NCBI GenBank assembly: GCA_020687485.1
Contig: JAJEQR010000036.1
Coordinates: 1 to 40,011 of the forward strand
Reading direction: 5' to 3'
DNA length: 40,011 nt
DNA from: Hominifimenecus microfluidus
Lineage (GTDB): Bacteria; Bacillota; Clostridia; Lachnospirales; Lachnospiraceae
The translations under genes and the position numbers were made by a program. Each line of letters begins with the position of its first letter. Position 1 is the first letter of the stretch. Below are positions 1 to 8,300 of the stretch, piece by piece. The notes under the pieces were generated by a model. That model made no database searches and was not told where the DNA came from. It worked only from the letters and a program-made list of their open reading frames with translations.

Positions 1-3
1 TGA

Positions 4-114
4 ACGTGGGGCTTTGTGGCGATCGCTAGCGCAGCCCTGCGCACGGAAGCCTCGCAATGTGTCCGTGTAGAAGAGGGACGGCTTTTTCCCGGTGATTATA
101 TCGAAGATATGTAA
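4..114 (+). pseudogene. Possible C-terminal remnant of an upstream gene
   Basis: A reading frame is open from just after the TGA at 1-3 to a TAA at 112-114. It ends in residues RLFPGDYIEDM and is followed 38 bases later by a good hairpin terminator, so a gene may end here. No start codon with a ribosome binding site is visible. The first half of the frame lies inside the left arm of the long inverted repeat, so the repeat may have invaded or replaced the end of a gene. I do not recognise the family. It could equally be a chance open frame. Confidence 0.25.
11..66. repeat. Left arm of a long inverted repeat
   Basis: Positions 36-61 are a perfect 26-bp reverse complement of 275-300. The match continues imperfectly outward: GCTTTGTGGCGAT at 11-23 pairs with ATCGCCACAAAGC near 314-326. 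Similarity seems to carry on to base 1, so the arm probably extends beyond the window. The segment between the arms holds a terminator and no gene. Confidence 0.85.
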
Positions 115-151
115 TAGTAGTTGGGACAGAATCTAGTAGATTTAGAGTGGC

Positions 152-179
152 ATCCTCGCCTATATGGTGGGGATTTTTT
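152..179 (+). terminator. Intrinsic terminator
   Basis: A 9-bp stem (152-160 with 166-174, two G-U wobbles) has a 5-base loop and is followed directly by TTTTT. It sits between the arms of the inverted repeat and would end transcription entering from the left of the window. Confidence 0.7.
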
Positions 180-269
180 ATATAGATAATTTGCTTTTTG
201 AAAATTTTGAACCGGCTTATTAGGCTTGCAATATTCACTGCCAGGAAGAAAGCAGAAAAGAGCTCGTGT

Positions 270-326
270 CCGGGCACATTGCGAGGCTTCCGTGCGCAGG
301 AGACGCGTTAGCTATCGCCACAAAGC
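270..326. repeat. Right arm of a long inverted repeat
   Basis: This is the reverse complement of the arm at 11-66, with the 26-bp core at 275-300 perfect and the flank to about 326 imperfect. The two arms could form a cruciform or act as recombination sites around the 200-bp centre. Confidence 0.85.
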
Positions 327-330
327 TTCA

Positions 331-425
331 TGTCTGAGCCCGTAAGGGCGAGTCGAAGCGACTGGCGATTAATAAGCGCGCGTCCCGGAGCCGGAAACGC
401 AGCACCCGTGACCGGACTGAGCCTT
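331..425. other. Hairpin-rich intergenic stretch
   Basis: Several short perfect hairpins follow one another: GCCC-gtaa-GGGC at 338-349, AGTCG-aag-CGACT at 351-363, and GC-rich self-complementary sequence from about 376 to 415. No credible gene lies here on either strand. It directly continues the right inverted-repeat arm and may be part of the same dispersed repeat element. Its function is unknown. Confidence 0.45.
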
Positions 426-444
426 TTCTGATGATTCTGGCAGA

Positions 445-690
445 GGATGGTAGAGGAATCCCGCTGAAAACTTGTACCAGAGTAGGACGGTAGAGGAATC
501 CCGCTGAAAACTTGTACCAGAGCAGGACGGTAGAGGAATCCCGCTGAAAACTTGTACCAGAGTAGGATGGTAGAGGAATCCCGCTGAAAGTAGATACTAG
601 TGTAAAACAATAGCGGAATCCCGCCAAAAACAAGTTCCAGAGTAAAACTTCGAGGAATTCCGCTGAAATAAAGTACCAGTGTAAAACCTG
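445..690. repeat. 40-bp tandem repeat, about six copies
   Basis: Copies start at 451, 491, 531, 571, 611 and 651 with an exact 40-base period. The first three are nearly identical, differing at one or two bases. The copy at 571 is identical in its first half only, and those at 611 and 651 are clearly diverged. Each unit carries a GAGGAATCCCGCTGAAA core and a TACCAGAGTA-like tail. The period is not a multiple of three, so the repetitive peptides that open frames here would encode are a by-product. The array lies just beyond the stop codon of lrgB. Confidence 0.95.
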
Positions 691-695
691 GAGGA

Positions 696-1388
696 CTAGA
701 GAATATGGGAGAAGATGGAAGCTCCCAAAACAGTGAGCAGCCCGCACACCGCGATGGAAAGACTGCTCATGGCGCCTTCGGTCTCGCCCATTTCCATCGC
801 CTTTGTCGTTCCAATCGCATGGGACGCAGAACCTATCGCAACACCCTTCGCAATCGGTTCCGTAATATGGAAGAATTTCAGAACACTTTCCGCAATTATA
901 TTGCCAAGAACTCCGGTGATAACAATCGAAGCCACTGCCAGCGGTACGAATCCGCCCAATTCATCTGCCACACCCATACCGATCGCAGTTGTAATCGACT
1001 TCGGAAGCAGTGTCACGTAGTGCTCATGCTCCAGACGGAAGATCAGAGCCATAACAAAAATACTGCACAGGCTGGAAAGAACACCGGAGCAGATGCCGGC
1101 AACCACAGCCACCCAGTTCTTCTTCAGCAGTGAGAACTGCTCATAGAGAGGAATCGCCAGGCACACCGTAGCCGGTGTCAGCAGATAACTCAGGTACTGC
1201 GCGCCGACATAGTAGCTGTCATAGCTGATATGCGCGCCAAGAAGCACTAGCAGAGTTACAAGGATCGAAATCAGTAGCGGATTGAAAAGCGCCAGACGGA
1301 ATTTCTTCTTAAGATAAAGACCAAGCTCGTACGCAAGCACACTGAGAATCATGCCTCCGAACAGAGACTGCTGAAAAAAATCATTCAT
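696..1388 (-). CDS. lrgB: LrgB/CidB family membrane protein
   Basis: A 230-residue integral membrane protein made almost wholly of hydrophobic helices, which is the usual LrgB/CidB size. Recognisable family segments are the YYVGAQYLSYLLTPATVCLAIPLY region in the first half and, near residues 130-150, a PKSITTAIGM stretch followed by GGFVPL. The C-terminal half contains GSASHAIGTTKA, typical of the family. LrgAB/CidAB proteins act in the cytoplasmic membrane and are linked to murein hydrolase export, programmed lysis and, in some Firmicutes, pyruvate transport. It overlaps the end of lrgA by 8 bases (ATGAATGA), so the two are translationally coupled. The function here is inferred from the family. 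Confidence 0.9.
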   Translation of the reverse strand: MNDFFQQSLFGGMILSVLAYELGLYLKKKFRLALFNPLLISILVTLLVLLGAHISYDSYYVGAQYLSYLLTPATVCLAIPLYEQFSLLKKNWVAVVAGICSGVLSSLCSIFVMALIFRLEHEHYVTLLPKSITTAIGMGVADELGGFVPLAVASIVITGVLGNIIAESVLKFFHITEPIAKGVAIGSASHAIGTTKAMEMGETEGAMSSLSIAVCGLLTVLGASIFSHIL

Positions 1389-1743
1389 GAGAACGCCCTC
1401 CCTTTCTGCGAATCACAAATTGCGTAACCAGACCGGCTATCGCCATAACAACCACCGTGGATGCCACGATCATTACAGCATAGGGAACGAGAACCGGCTG
1501 CAGAATTCCCCAGGATTCCATCAGACCGACCGCTGAAGGAATAAACATCAGCGGCATAATTTCAATTAGAAAATTTCCGGTTTCTTTTACCGCAGACAGA
1601 GGAACAATTCCAGTCAGGAGAGCGACGAAAAGAAGAATCAGTCCGTAGATGCTTGCCGGAATCGGCAGCGGGAGCAGGTAATGGATCAGCTCGCCCAAAA
1701 AAGAAATAAGCAATATAATGCTCAACTGTTTTATGTACTTCAT
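1381..1743 (-). CDS. lrgA: LrgA/CidA family holin-like protein
   Basis: A 120-residue protein with about four hydrophobic helices and the family's LLGELIHYLLPLPIPASIYG-type segment near residues 14-33, normal in length for LrgA/CidA. These small membrane proteins are holin-like partners of LrgB. The ATG at 1741-1743 is preceded by GGAGG (complement of 1753-1757) at suitable spacing and by a strong minus-strand promoter. It is the first gene of a two-gene operon with lrgB. No LytSR-type regulator is present in the window. Confidence 0.9.
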   Translation of the reverse strand: MKYIKQLSIILLISFLGELIHYLLPLPIPASIYGLILLFVALLTGIVPLSAVKETGNFLIEIMPLMFIPSAVGLMESWGILQPVLVPYAVMIVASTVVVMAIAGLVTQFVIRRKGGRSHE

Positions 1744-1767
1744 AATAAAAAACCTCCACGATTTCCT

Positions 1768-1796
1768 ATCTTATCGCGCAGAAAAAAGAATGTCAA
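1768..1796 (-). promoter_or_regulatory. lrgAB promoter
   Basis: Read on the minus strand: TTGACA (complement of 1791-1796), a 17-base spacer, then TAAGAT (complement of 1768-1773). It lies about 25 bases upstream of the lrgA start. Confidence 0.7.
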
Positions 1797-1857
1797 TGTG
1801 TCAGGATTATGTAATATTTTGTAACTATTCGAATTTACAGATCCCTTAGAATTATGG

Positions 1858-1887
1858 TTTACGTTTACCTTGTAGTTGTGCTATAAT
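1858..1887 (+). promoter_or_regulatory. Promoter of the cytidylate-kinase-like/xpt/moa run
   Basis: TTTACG at 1858-1863, an 18-base spacer, and a consensus TATAAT at 1882-1887. The gene starts at 1922 after a GGGAGAGG-type ribosome binding site. It is divergent from the lrgAB promoter, with the two about 60 bases apart. Confidence 0.6.
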
Positions 1888-1921
1888 ATAAAGAATAAGA
1901 AATTGTGGGAGAGGATTATAT

Positions 1922-2503
1922 ATGAAAAGAATTATTACCATCAGCCGTGAATTCGGAAGCGGCGGAAGAACGATAGGAAAAGGGGTAGCTGAGAAACTGG
2001 GCATCCCCTGTTACGATCATGAAGTGATTGAGCAGTTGGTAGAGCGAAGCGGTTTCGCTGCGGATTATGTGAAGAGTCAGAGCGAGTATGCTCCGAACGG
2101 CAGCCTATTTGTCAATGCACTGAATGCGGGAAATTTTCACGGATTATCCAACCAGGATAAGCTGTGGACGATGCAGCGGCAGATTATCGAGGAACTTGGT
2201 GAAAAGGAGAACTGTGTCATTGTCGGCAGATGTGCAGATTACATTCTGAGGGATCGGGCAGATTGTCTGAAGGTATTTATTCACAGGGATTTTCAGTCAA
2301 GAGCAGAGCGGATTGTACAGGTATATGGAGAGACCGAAGTTCCTACAGAGAAGAGACTGAAAGAGAAAGATAAGCGTCGTGCTGCCTATTATCAGTTCTA
2401 TACGGATCAGAAGTGGGCGGATCTAGCCAATTATCATATCGTACTGGACAGTGGTGTAATCGGAATTGAGAAGTGTATTGATATTATCGCGGACTTATAT
2501 TGA
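1922..2503 (+). CDS. Cytidylate kinase-like family protein
   Basis: A 193-residue protein starting MKRIITISREFGSGG, the degenerate P-loop of the cytidylate-kinase-like family common in Clostridia (nucleotide-binding GSGG near residues 12-15). A YDHEVI motif follows near 31-36, IVGRCADYIL near 100-109, and a basic LID-like KRRAAYYQFYTDQKW around 150. True CMP kinases (cmk) have a different length and a canonical P-loop, so this may not phosphorylate CMP; the substrate is unknown. It heads a run leading to xpt and the moa genes, with 62 bases before xpt. Confidence 0.8.
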   Translation: MKRIITISREFGSGGRTIGKGVAEKLGIPCYDHEVIEQLVERSGFAADYVKSQSEYAPNGSLFVNALNAGNFHGLSNQDKLWTMQRQIIEELGEKENCVIVGRCADYILRDRADCLKVFIHRDFQSRAERIVQVYGETEVPTEKRLKEKDKRRAAYYQFYTDQKWADLANYHIVLDSGVIGIEKCIDIIADLY

Positions 2504-2565
2504 GTCAGAAGGGCAGATATACAATTTGCATGATTATACGATAAGATACAGAAGGGAACGTTAGT

Positions 2566-3144
2566 ATGAAGTTATTAGAAGAACGAATTCGCAAGGACGG
2601 AGTAATTAAGCCGGGAAATGTTCTGAAGGTGGACAGCTTCCTGAACCATCAGATGGATGTGGAGCTTTTTGATGCGATGGGAGCAGAGTTCAAGCGTCTG
2701 TTTGCAGAGAATCCGATCAATAAGATTCTTACGATCGAGGCGTCCGGAATCGGCATTGCCTGTGTAGTTGCGCAGCATTTCCATGTTCCGGTTGTATTTG
2801 CCAAGAAATCTCAGAGCATTAATCTGGACGGTGAATCCTATATTACAAAGGTGGAATCCTTTACGCATAAGAGAACGTACGATGTAATTGTATCTAAGAA
2901 ATACCTGAACCCGGAGGATCATATCTTGATTATCGATGATTTCCTGGCGAACGGCTGTGCCGTGAACGGACTGATTGACCTGATCCGCAGCGCTGGTGCT
3001 ACGGTGGAGGGCGTTGGCATTGCCATCGAGAAAGGATTTCAGGAGGGGGGGCGTCTGATTCGCGAGAAGGGCATTCATGTAGAGTCTCTGGCTATCGTGG
3101 AGAGCATGAATGATGAGACCGGTGAGATCGTATTCCGCTCCTGA
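2566..3144 (+). CDS. xpt: Xanthine phosphoribosyltransferase
   Basis: A 192-residue type I phosphoribosyltransferase, the size of Bacillus Xpt. It should convert xanthine and PRPP to XMP in purine salvage. It carries the opening [11 protein letters not shown], the internal EASGIG segment near 58-63, and the PRPP-binding loop [11 protein letters not shown] near 120-130; the last position before A, usually Q, is Cys here. The start is ATG after AGAAGGGAACG. Bacillus xpt genes often carry a purine riboswitch, but the 62-base gap upstream is too short for one. It is followed by moaC at 20 bases, so purine salvage and molybdopterin synthesis (made from GTP) may share a transcript. Confidence 0.93.
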   Translation: MKLLEERIRKDGVIKPGNVLKVDSFLNHQMDVELFDAMGAEFKRLFAENPINKILTIEASGIGIACVVAQHFHVPVVFAKKSQSINLDGESYITKVESFTHKRTYDVIVSKKYLNPEDHILIIDDFLANGCAVNGLIDLIRSAGATVEGVGIAIEKGFQEGGRLIREKGIHVESLAIVESMNDETGEIVFRS

Positions 3145-3164
3145 CGGGAATCAGATACAGAATT

Positions 3165-3638
3165 ATGGAGAAGTTAAATCATTTTGATGAGCATGGCAAT
3201 GCCGTGATGGTGGACGTATCGGAGAAGAACATTACAGCGAGAACAGCGGTGGCTTCCGGGCAGATTCATGTTAGTCGGGAGGTGTTCGATGCGATCGTTC
3301 ACGGTACGGCGGCAAAAGGAGATGTTCTTGGTGTTGCCCGGGTGGCAGGCATCATGGCGGCGAAGCAGACGTCGTCGCTGATTCCGATGTGCCATCCGCT
3401 GATGATCAGCAAGTGTCAGGTGGATTTTGAACTGGACGAGAAGAATCTTGCTGTAAAGGCAATCTGCATGGTAAAAGTCAGTGGGAAGACTGGCGTAGAG
3501 ATGGAGGCACTGACCGGTGTATCTGTTACTTTGCTTACCATTTATGATATGTGCAAGGCGTTGGATAAGAGGATGGAGATTGGAGAGATCCATCTGGATT
3601 CCAAGTCCGGAGGTAAGAGCGGGGAATTTGTTCGATGA
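3165..3638 (+). CDS. moaC: Cyclic pyranopterin monophosphate synthase MoaC
   Basis: A 157-residue protein of normal MoaC length. It completes formation of cyclic pyranopterin monophosphate from the MoaA product in molybdenum cofactor synthesis. Family motifs are clear: [13 protein letters not shown] near 51-63, the IPMCHPL active-site segment near 73-79, [12 protein letters not shown] near 110-121, and DMCKALDK near 128-135. Its TGA overlaps the ATG of moaA (ATGA), so the two are translationally coupled. Confidence 0.97.
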   Translation: MEKLNHFDEHGNAVMVDVSEKNITARTAVASGQIHVSREVFDAIVHGTAAKGDVLGVARVAGIMAAKQTSSLIPMCHPLMISKCQVDFELDEKNLAVKAICMVKVSGKTGVEMEALTGVSVTLLTIYDMCKALDKRMEIGEIHLDSKSGGKSGEFVR

Positions 3639-4609
3639 GAGATCTGTGGAACCGTGAGATTGATTATATCCGGATTTCTGTGACGGATCGCTGCAACCTG
3701 CGTTGCGTGTATTGTATGCCGGAAGAAGGAATTGAGAGTATTTCTCATGACCGGATTCTGACGTTCGATGAGATTGCCAGAATCTGCAGGGTGATGGCGC
3801 AGTCTGGTCTGAAGAAGATCAAGCTGACTGGAGGGGAGCCGCTGATCCGTCGGGGAATTGTGTCTCTGGTGCGTCAGTTGAAGGAAGTTCCCGGGATTGA
3901 GCAGGTGACTCTGACCACGAATGGAATTTTGCTAGAGGAGATGGCGGATGATCTGGTATCCTCCGGGATTGACGCGGTTACGGTCAGCTTGGATACTCTG
4001 GACCGGGAGCGATTTCGTCAGATGACAAGGCGGGATGAACTCCCACGTGTTCTGGAGGGAATCAGAGCGATGCGCCGTCATCCGCAGATTCCGCTGAAGA
4101 TCAATTGTCTTCTTCAAGAACCGGAGAAGGATCTTCTGGCAGTGGCGGATCTGGCGCGGACACAGCCGATTCATGTGCGATTTATCGAGGTTATGCCGAT
4201 TGGATACGGCCGGCAGATGAAATTCGTGAAGGAAGAACGTCTGAGAGAACTCCTGATGAAACATTACGGCACGCTGACGCCCTGCGGGGATGTGCTGGGA
4301 AATGGTCCGGCGGTATATTTCTCGCTGGAGGGCTTTCAGGGAAAGATCGGATTCATCAGCGCAGTTAGTCACAAGTTCTGTAATTCCTGCAACCGGGTAC
4401 GGCTGACATCAGATGGGTTTCTGAAGACTTGCCTGCAATATGATACCGGTGTGCGTCTGAAGGAGCCGATGCAGGCCGGCTGCAGCGATGAGGAGCTGGC
4501 ATCTCTGATTGCACAGGCGATCCGGGAGAAACCGGTGGGACACGAATTTGATAAGAAGGGTCTGGTGGCAGGTGAAGAAGTCCGCACGATGTCGCAGATC
4601 GGCGGATAA
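3635..4609 (+). CDS. moaA: GTP 3',8-cyclase MoaA
   Basis: A 324-residue radical SAM enzyme that converts GTP to 3',8-cyclo-GTP, the first step of molybdenum cofactor synthesis. The SAM-binding Fe-S motif is [10 protein letters not shown] with Cys20, Cys24 and Cys27. The SAM-contacting LTGGEPL is near residue 65. The second, MoaA-specific cluster is visible as FCNSCNRVR and a later Cys in LKTCL. The C-terminal Gly-Gly needed for activity is present (SQIGG). Length is typical. It overlaps moaC by 4 bases and precedes the mog-like gene by 19 bases. Confidence 0.97.
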   Translation: MRDLWNREIDYIRISVTDRCNLRCVYCMPEEGIESISHDRILTFDEIARICRVMAQSGLKKIKLTGGEPLIRRGIVSLVRQLKEVPGIEQVTLTTNGILLEEMADDLVSSGIDAVTVSLDTLDRERFRQMTRRDELPRVLEGIRAMRRHPQIPLKINCLLQEPEKDLLAVADLARTQPIHVRFIEVMPIGYGRQMKFVKEERLRELLMKHYGTLTPCGDVLGNGPAVYFSLEGFQGKIGFISAVSHKFCNSCNRVRLTSDGFLKTCLQYDTGVRLKEPMQAGCSDEELASLIAQAIREKPVGHEFDKKGLVAGEEVRTMSQIGG

Positions 4610-4628
4610 GTTACGGGGGATAGAACAT

Positions 4629-5117
4629 ATGAGAGCAGCGATTATTACTTCCAGTGATACCGGATATGCCGGTGAGCGTGAGGACTTGAGCGGTCCTGCC
4701 ATCCGGGAGATGATTGAACCAGCGGGATATGAAGTTGTATATCAGAAGGTCTGGCCGGATGACCGGCAGATCCTGGAGCATGAGATGAAGGAAATCTGTG
4801 ACAGTGGGCTGGCGGACCTGATCCTGACGACGGGAGGTACCGGTTTCTCGCCGCGGGACGTAATGCCGGAAGCGACACTTGCGGTAACGGAACGTGTAGT
4901 TCCGGGAATCCCGGAGGCGATGAGAGCCTATAGTCTGCAATTTACAGGTCGTGCGATGTTAAGCCGCGCAGCGGCTGGCATCCGGAAGCAGACGCTGATC
5001 GTGAATCTTCCGGGCAGTCCGAAGGCGGTTCGGGAGTGCCTGGAATACATTCTGCCGCAGTTGGAGCATGGCCTGCAGATCCTTCTGGGACTGACCGGTG
5101 ATTGCGCAAGAAAGTAA
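4629..5117 (+). CDS. mog: Molybdopterin adenylyltransferase-like (MogA/MoaB family)
   Basis: A 162-residue MoCF_biosynth-domain protein starting MRAAIITSSDTG. It has the molybdopterin-binding TTGGTGFSPRD near residue 65 and a GSPKAVREC segment near 135-143. MogA adenylylates molybdopterin before metal insertion. MoaB-type proteins of this size look the same, so MogA versus MoaB is not settled. I chose ATG 4629, after GGGGGATAG, over an upstream start at 4509 that would lie inside moaA. It is the last gene of the moa run. Confidence 0.88.
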   Translation: MRAAIITSSDTGYAGEREDLSGPAIREMIEPAGYEVVYQKVWPDDRQILEHEMKEICDSGLADLILTTGGTGFSPRDVMPEATLAVTERVVPGIPEAMRAYSLQFTGRAMLSRAAAGIRKQTLIVNLPGSPKAVRECLEYILPQLEHGLQILLGLTGDCARK

Positions 5118-5144
5118 TCCGTGTATGGCGACATACATCGATTG

Positions 5145-5160
5145 ACATGCATGTGCATGT
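5145..5160. repeat. Alternating ATGCATGT palindrome
   Basis: ACATGCATGT at 5145-5154 is a perfect 10-bp palindrome, followed directly by GCATGT. It sits just past the mog stop codon and before the terminator. It could be a binding site, but nothing else supports this. Confidence 0.25.
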
Positions 5161-5182
5161 AATCTGCAGAATTTTAGAGAGA

Positions 5183-5237
5183 AAAGAGAGCGATTTCACT
5201 GGACTTTGCGTCCATAGGCGAAAACGCTCTCTTTTTT
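5183..5237 (+). terminator. Branched intrinsic terminator ending the moa run
   Basis: AAAGAGAGCG pairs with CGCTCTCTTT and is followed by more T. The loop contains a second small hairpin (TGGAC/GTCCA). It separates the molybdenum cofactor genes from the giant secreted protein. Confidence 0.85.
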
Positions 5238-5337
5238 GGCACTTTTTTTCTTCATTTTGGGCATTATTTTTGGAAAACTTTTCCTTTATAATAGAAAAGA
5301 CAATATAGAAGAAAGTAAGCTGGAAATCGGAATCATT

Positions 5338-8300
5338 ATGAAAGATTTGCAGGATAAGAAGGGGGAAAGGAATTTGGGAAAAACGAATGTAAGAAGATGG
5401 CTGGGAACAATGCTTGTCTTCCTGATGGTTTTCTCTGGTGTCATGTCGATTCATGCGGCCGTTGGGATGCGGGCGGAAGGCGCACAGGATGGATTGACTG
5501 CAATTCTGACGACTGACCGGGACAGTTATGATGTCGGGGATACGGTCGCGGCAGAACTGACGGTTGTGAATGAAAATTCGTATGCGGTCGGGAATGTGAG
5601 GACAGAGATTTCGCTCCCGGACGGGCTGACGCTGCAGAGCGGAAGTCTGACTGTGGAGGGAACGGAACTGGCGGCCGGTATGGAGAAAGTGCATTCCTTT
5701 ACGGCTCTGCTGACAGGTGGAGATGATACGCCGACGAAGCCGGATGAGACCAAATCGGATGATAATAAGAATGGCACATCCGGAACCGACGATAAGAAGG
5801 ATGGCGGCTCCGGCAGCAGGAACAGCGGCAATTCCTCAACGGTAAAGACCGGGGATGATTCTTCGATCGGTCTCTGGATTGCTCTTTTTGTTATTTCTGG
5901 ATCCGGATTAGTGATTCTGGTTACAAAGAAAAAAGACAGACAGCGCCTGCTGTCTCTGATTCTTGCGTTGTCTCTGACGCTGACGATGCTGCCTTCGAAG
6001 GCACAGGCGGCATCTGTGGATGCGAAGGAGAGAAATTTCAGTGTTGACCTTGCGGTGACGTTGAACGGGAAGCAGGAGAAGATTCGGGCGCAGATCTGGT
6101 ATGATTATCAGAAGGAAGATCCTCAACCTGTGGAAGAAACGGTGACCATCCGTTTCGAGACAGGAGAAGGAACGCCTGTAGAGCCGATCACTCTGAAGAA
6201 GGGCGAAGCGTCCGGTGAGCTTCCGCAGTCTTATCTGGCGGGTTACTCCTTCCGGGGATGGTACCGGGATGAAGCGTTGACACAGGAATTCTTTACGGAT
6301 GAATCGGTGCAGGAGAATCTGACGCTCTATCCGAAGTTCGTAGTATCCCAGAACGATCTGGAGAACGGAACGCGGGATACGTACTACAGTGAAGACTGTG
6401 ATCCCATGATGCCGGTGGTTTTTGTCGCCGAGGAAGGACTCTCCAAAGACGATCTGCTGGGCAGGATTTCCTGGGAGGCGCTGACGGGAGAGCTTCCGGA
6501 GGATTTTACTTTCTTTGCGGACGGCGAAAACTATACGCTGACGCCGGTGGGCGGCTATGAGGAAGGCTGCCTGTACCGGGTAACGATTCCGGAAGGAATG
6601 AGCTTTGCGGATCTGGATGAAGAAGTCCTGGAGTATACATTCCGGATTCATAAGGATGATTCGGAGATCGTGGAACTGAGCGATTCGATCAAATATGTGA
6701 ATCGTGACGATATGCTGGAAGGCGGAACGGATAACACATTTGCCATGACGGCGGAGCAGGCGGAGAAATATGCTTTCGCAGTCGGCGATGTGCTGTGTAT
6801 GGGCGACGGCGAGAGCTACGATACGGATTCCATTTTTGTGAAGATCAGCGATTTGCTGGAGCAGGATGAAACCGTCTATGTGACGGCATCGGATGCGGAG
6901 ATCGAGGATGTCTTCAAGGATGTAGATGTCTCCTTTACGCAGGATCTTCCGGCCGATACTCTGATCGGAGAGATCGACACGCAGGCCATCGAAGATGCCA
7001 TCCGGAACGGCGAAGGCTTTGCGCAGATGACAGATATGCTGGCAGCTCTTCTCACAGAAAGTAAGACCGTGCAGGGAGAACTGCAGGCGGCTGGTTCTCC
7101 GGCATTTACGGAGAATGCTTCCATCAAAGAGGAGACGATGAAGTCGATCTCCGCCAGCCTGGCAAAGGGGGCGACTGTTACCGTCTCTGTCGGTGAGGCG
7201 AATAATCCGAATTTCGGAGCGAACGCGGATGACTTTATCGCTCTCTGCATCGAGATGAACTATGAAGCGACGATTAAGAATAAAGTCAAAATCAAAGCTT
7301 CTTTTGGAATTACAGAATACCTGGCGGTATCCATGCAGGGCTATTCTGAATATAAATTCAAGCTCTTCGGAAAATCCAAACTGGAATTCGATTACGCGAT
7401 GAACCTGTATACGCAGACGGATATCGATATGCAGGTACTGGTCTGCTCCACGAACAAGGCAAATGAAGAGTATACGGATATTTCGAAAGAGATTAAAGAT
7501 ATGCTCTCCAGCGACGAGGAGAACGATACCGGCAACCTGGTGAAGCAGATGCAGGATATGGTAGAGAACGACAGCGGAGAGATCACTCTGCTCCAGGCGC
7601 CTCTGCTGCAGTACACGATCCCTGTTATTCCCATCCTGCCCGTCTTTGGTGTGAACCTGGGACTGGATTTCGTCATCAAAGTGAACTTCGCGGCAGGTAT
7701 TGGCTCGGATATCTCGATCCTGGAGGCTACGCAGATCGGCATGTGCGGCAATACTTCGGATGGAAGCCTGGACTGCTACACGAACGATCTGATCGGAGGA
7801 AATCGCTATGACCTGCAGTTCTATGCCTGCGGTTTTCTGGATATCAAGGCTGGCCTGGAGGGTTCGCTGACGCTGTCATTCTACGGACTGTCCCGCTTCG
7901 GCGAGATCGGAATCAGCGTCTTCATTGGAGCCTACGTGGACATCTACGGCTACGTGCAGCTTGGAATCACGAAGGCGCAGCAGTACAGTAAGCAGATTGA
8001 TGTCCGGCTGGTGGGTGGTTACTATATGGAATCCGGCATTGCGCTGGATATCGAACTGATCGCAAGGTCGAAGTTCTTTAAGGTGAAGGTGGGGGCGAAG
8101 CTCCTGGAGGCGAAATTCCCGCTGTTCACGCTGGGAGATCAGTATGTGCTGCTAGCGGTCAATGAGGTGGAGGAACCGGCGGTTCTGACGACATCGGATT
8201 CCTCGGCACGCTTTACCAGCGCCTCCCTGGCGGAGATCCCGGCGCTGACCGGTACCTATCTGAATCTGAAGAACGGGGACGAGGAGGAGCGCAGTGTTCC

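Noticed and set aside
445-690. CRISPR array
   Set aside because: The 40-base units are directly contiguous with no unique spacers, and no cas genes are present.
308-747. Minus-strand repetitive peptides read from the 40-bp tandem repeat
   Set aside because: The same peptide appears in shifted frames because 40 is not a multiple of three; there is no ribosome binding site and the frame runs into lrgB.
2504-2565. Purine riboswitch ahead of xpt
   Set aside because: The gap is only 62 bases and lacks the three-way junction with conserved loops.
5236-5337. N-terminal extension of the giant protein from the first ATG of the frame
   Set aside because: It starts in the terminator T run and spans the likely -10 box at 5287-5292, so it should not be transcribed as coding sequence.
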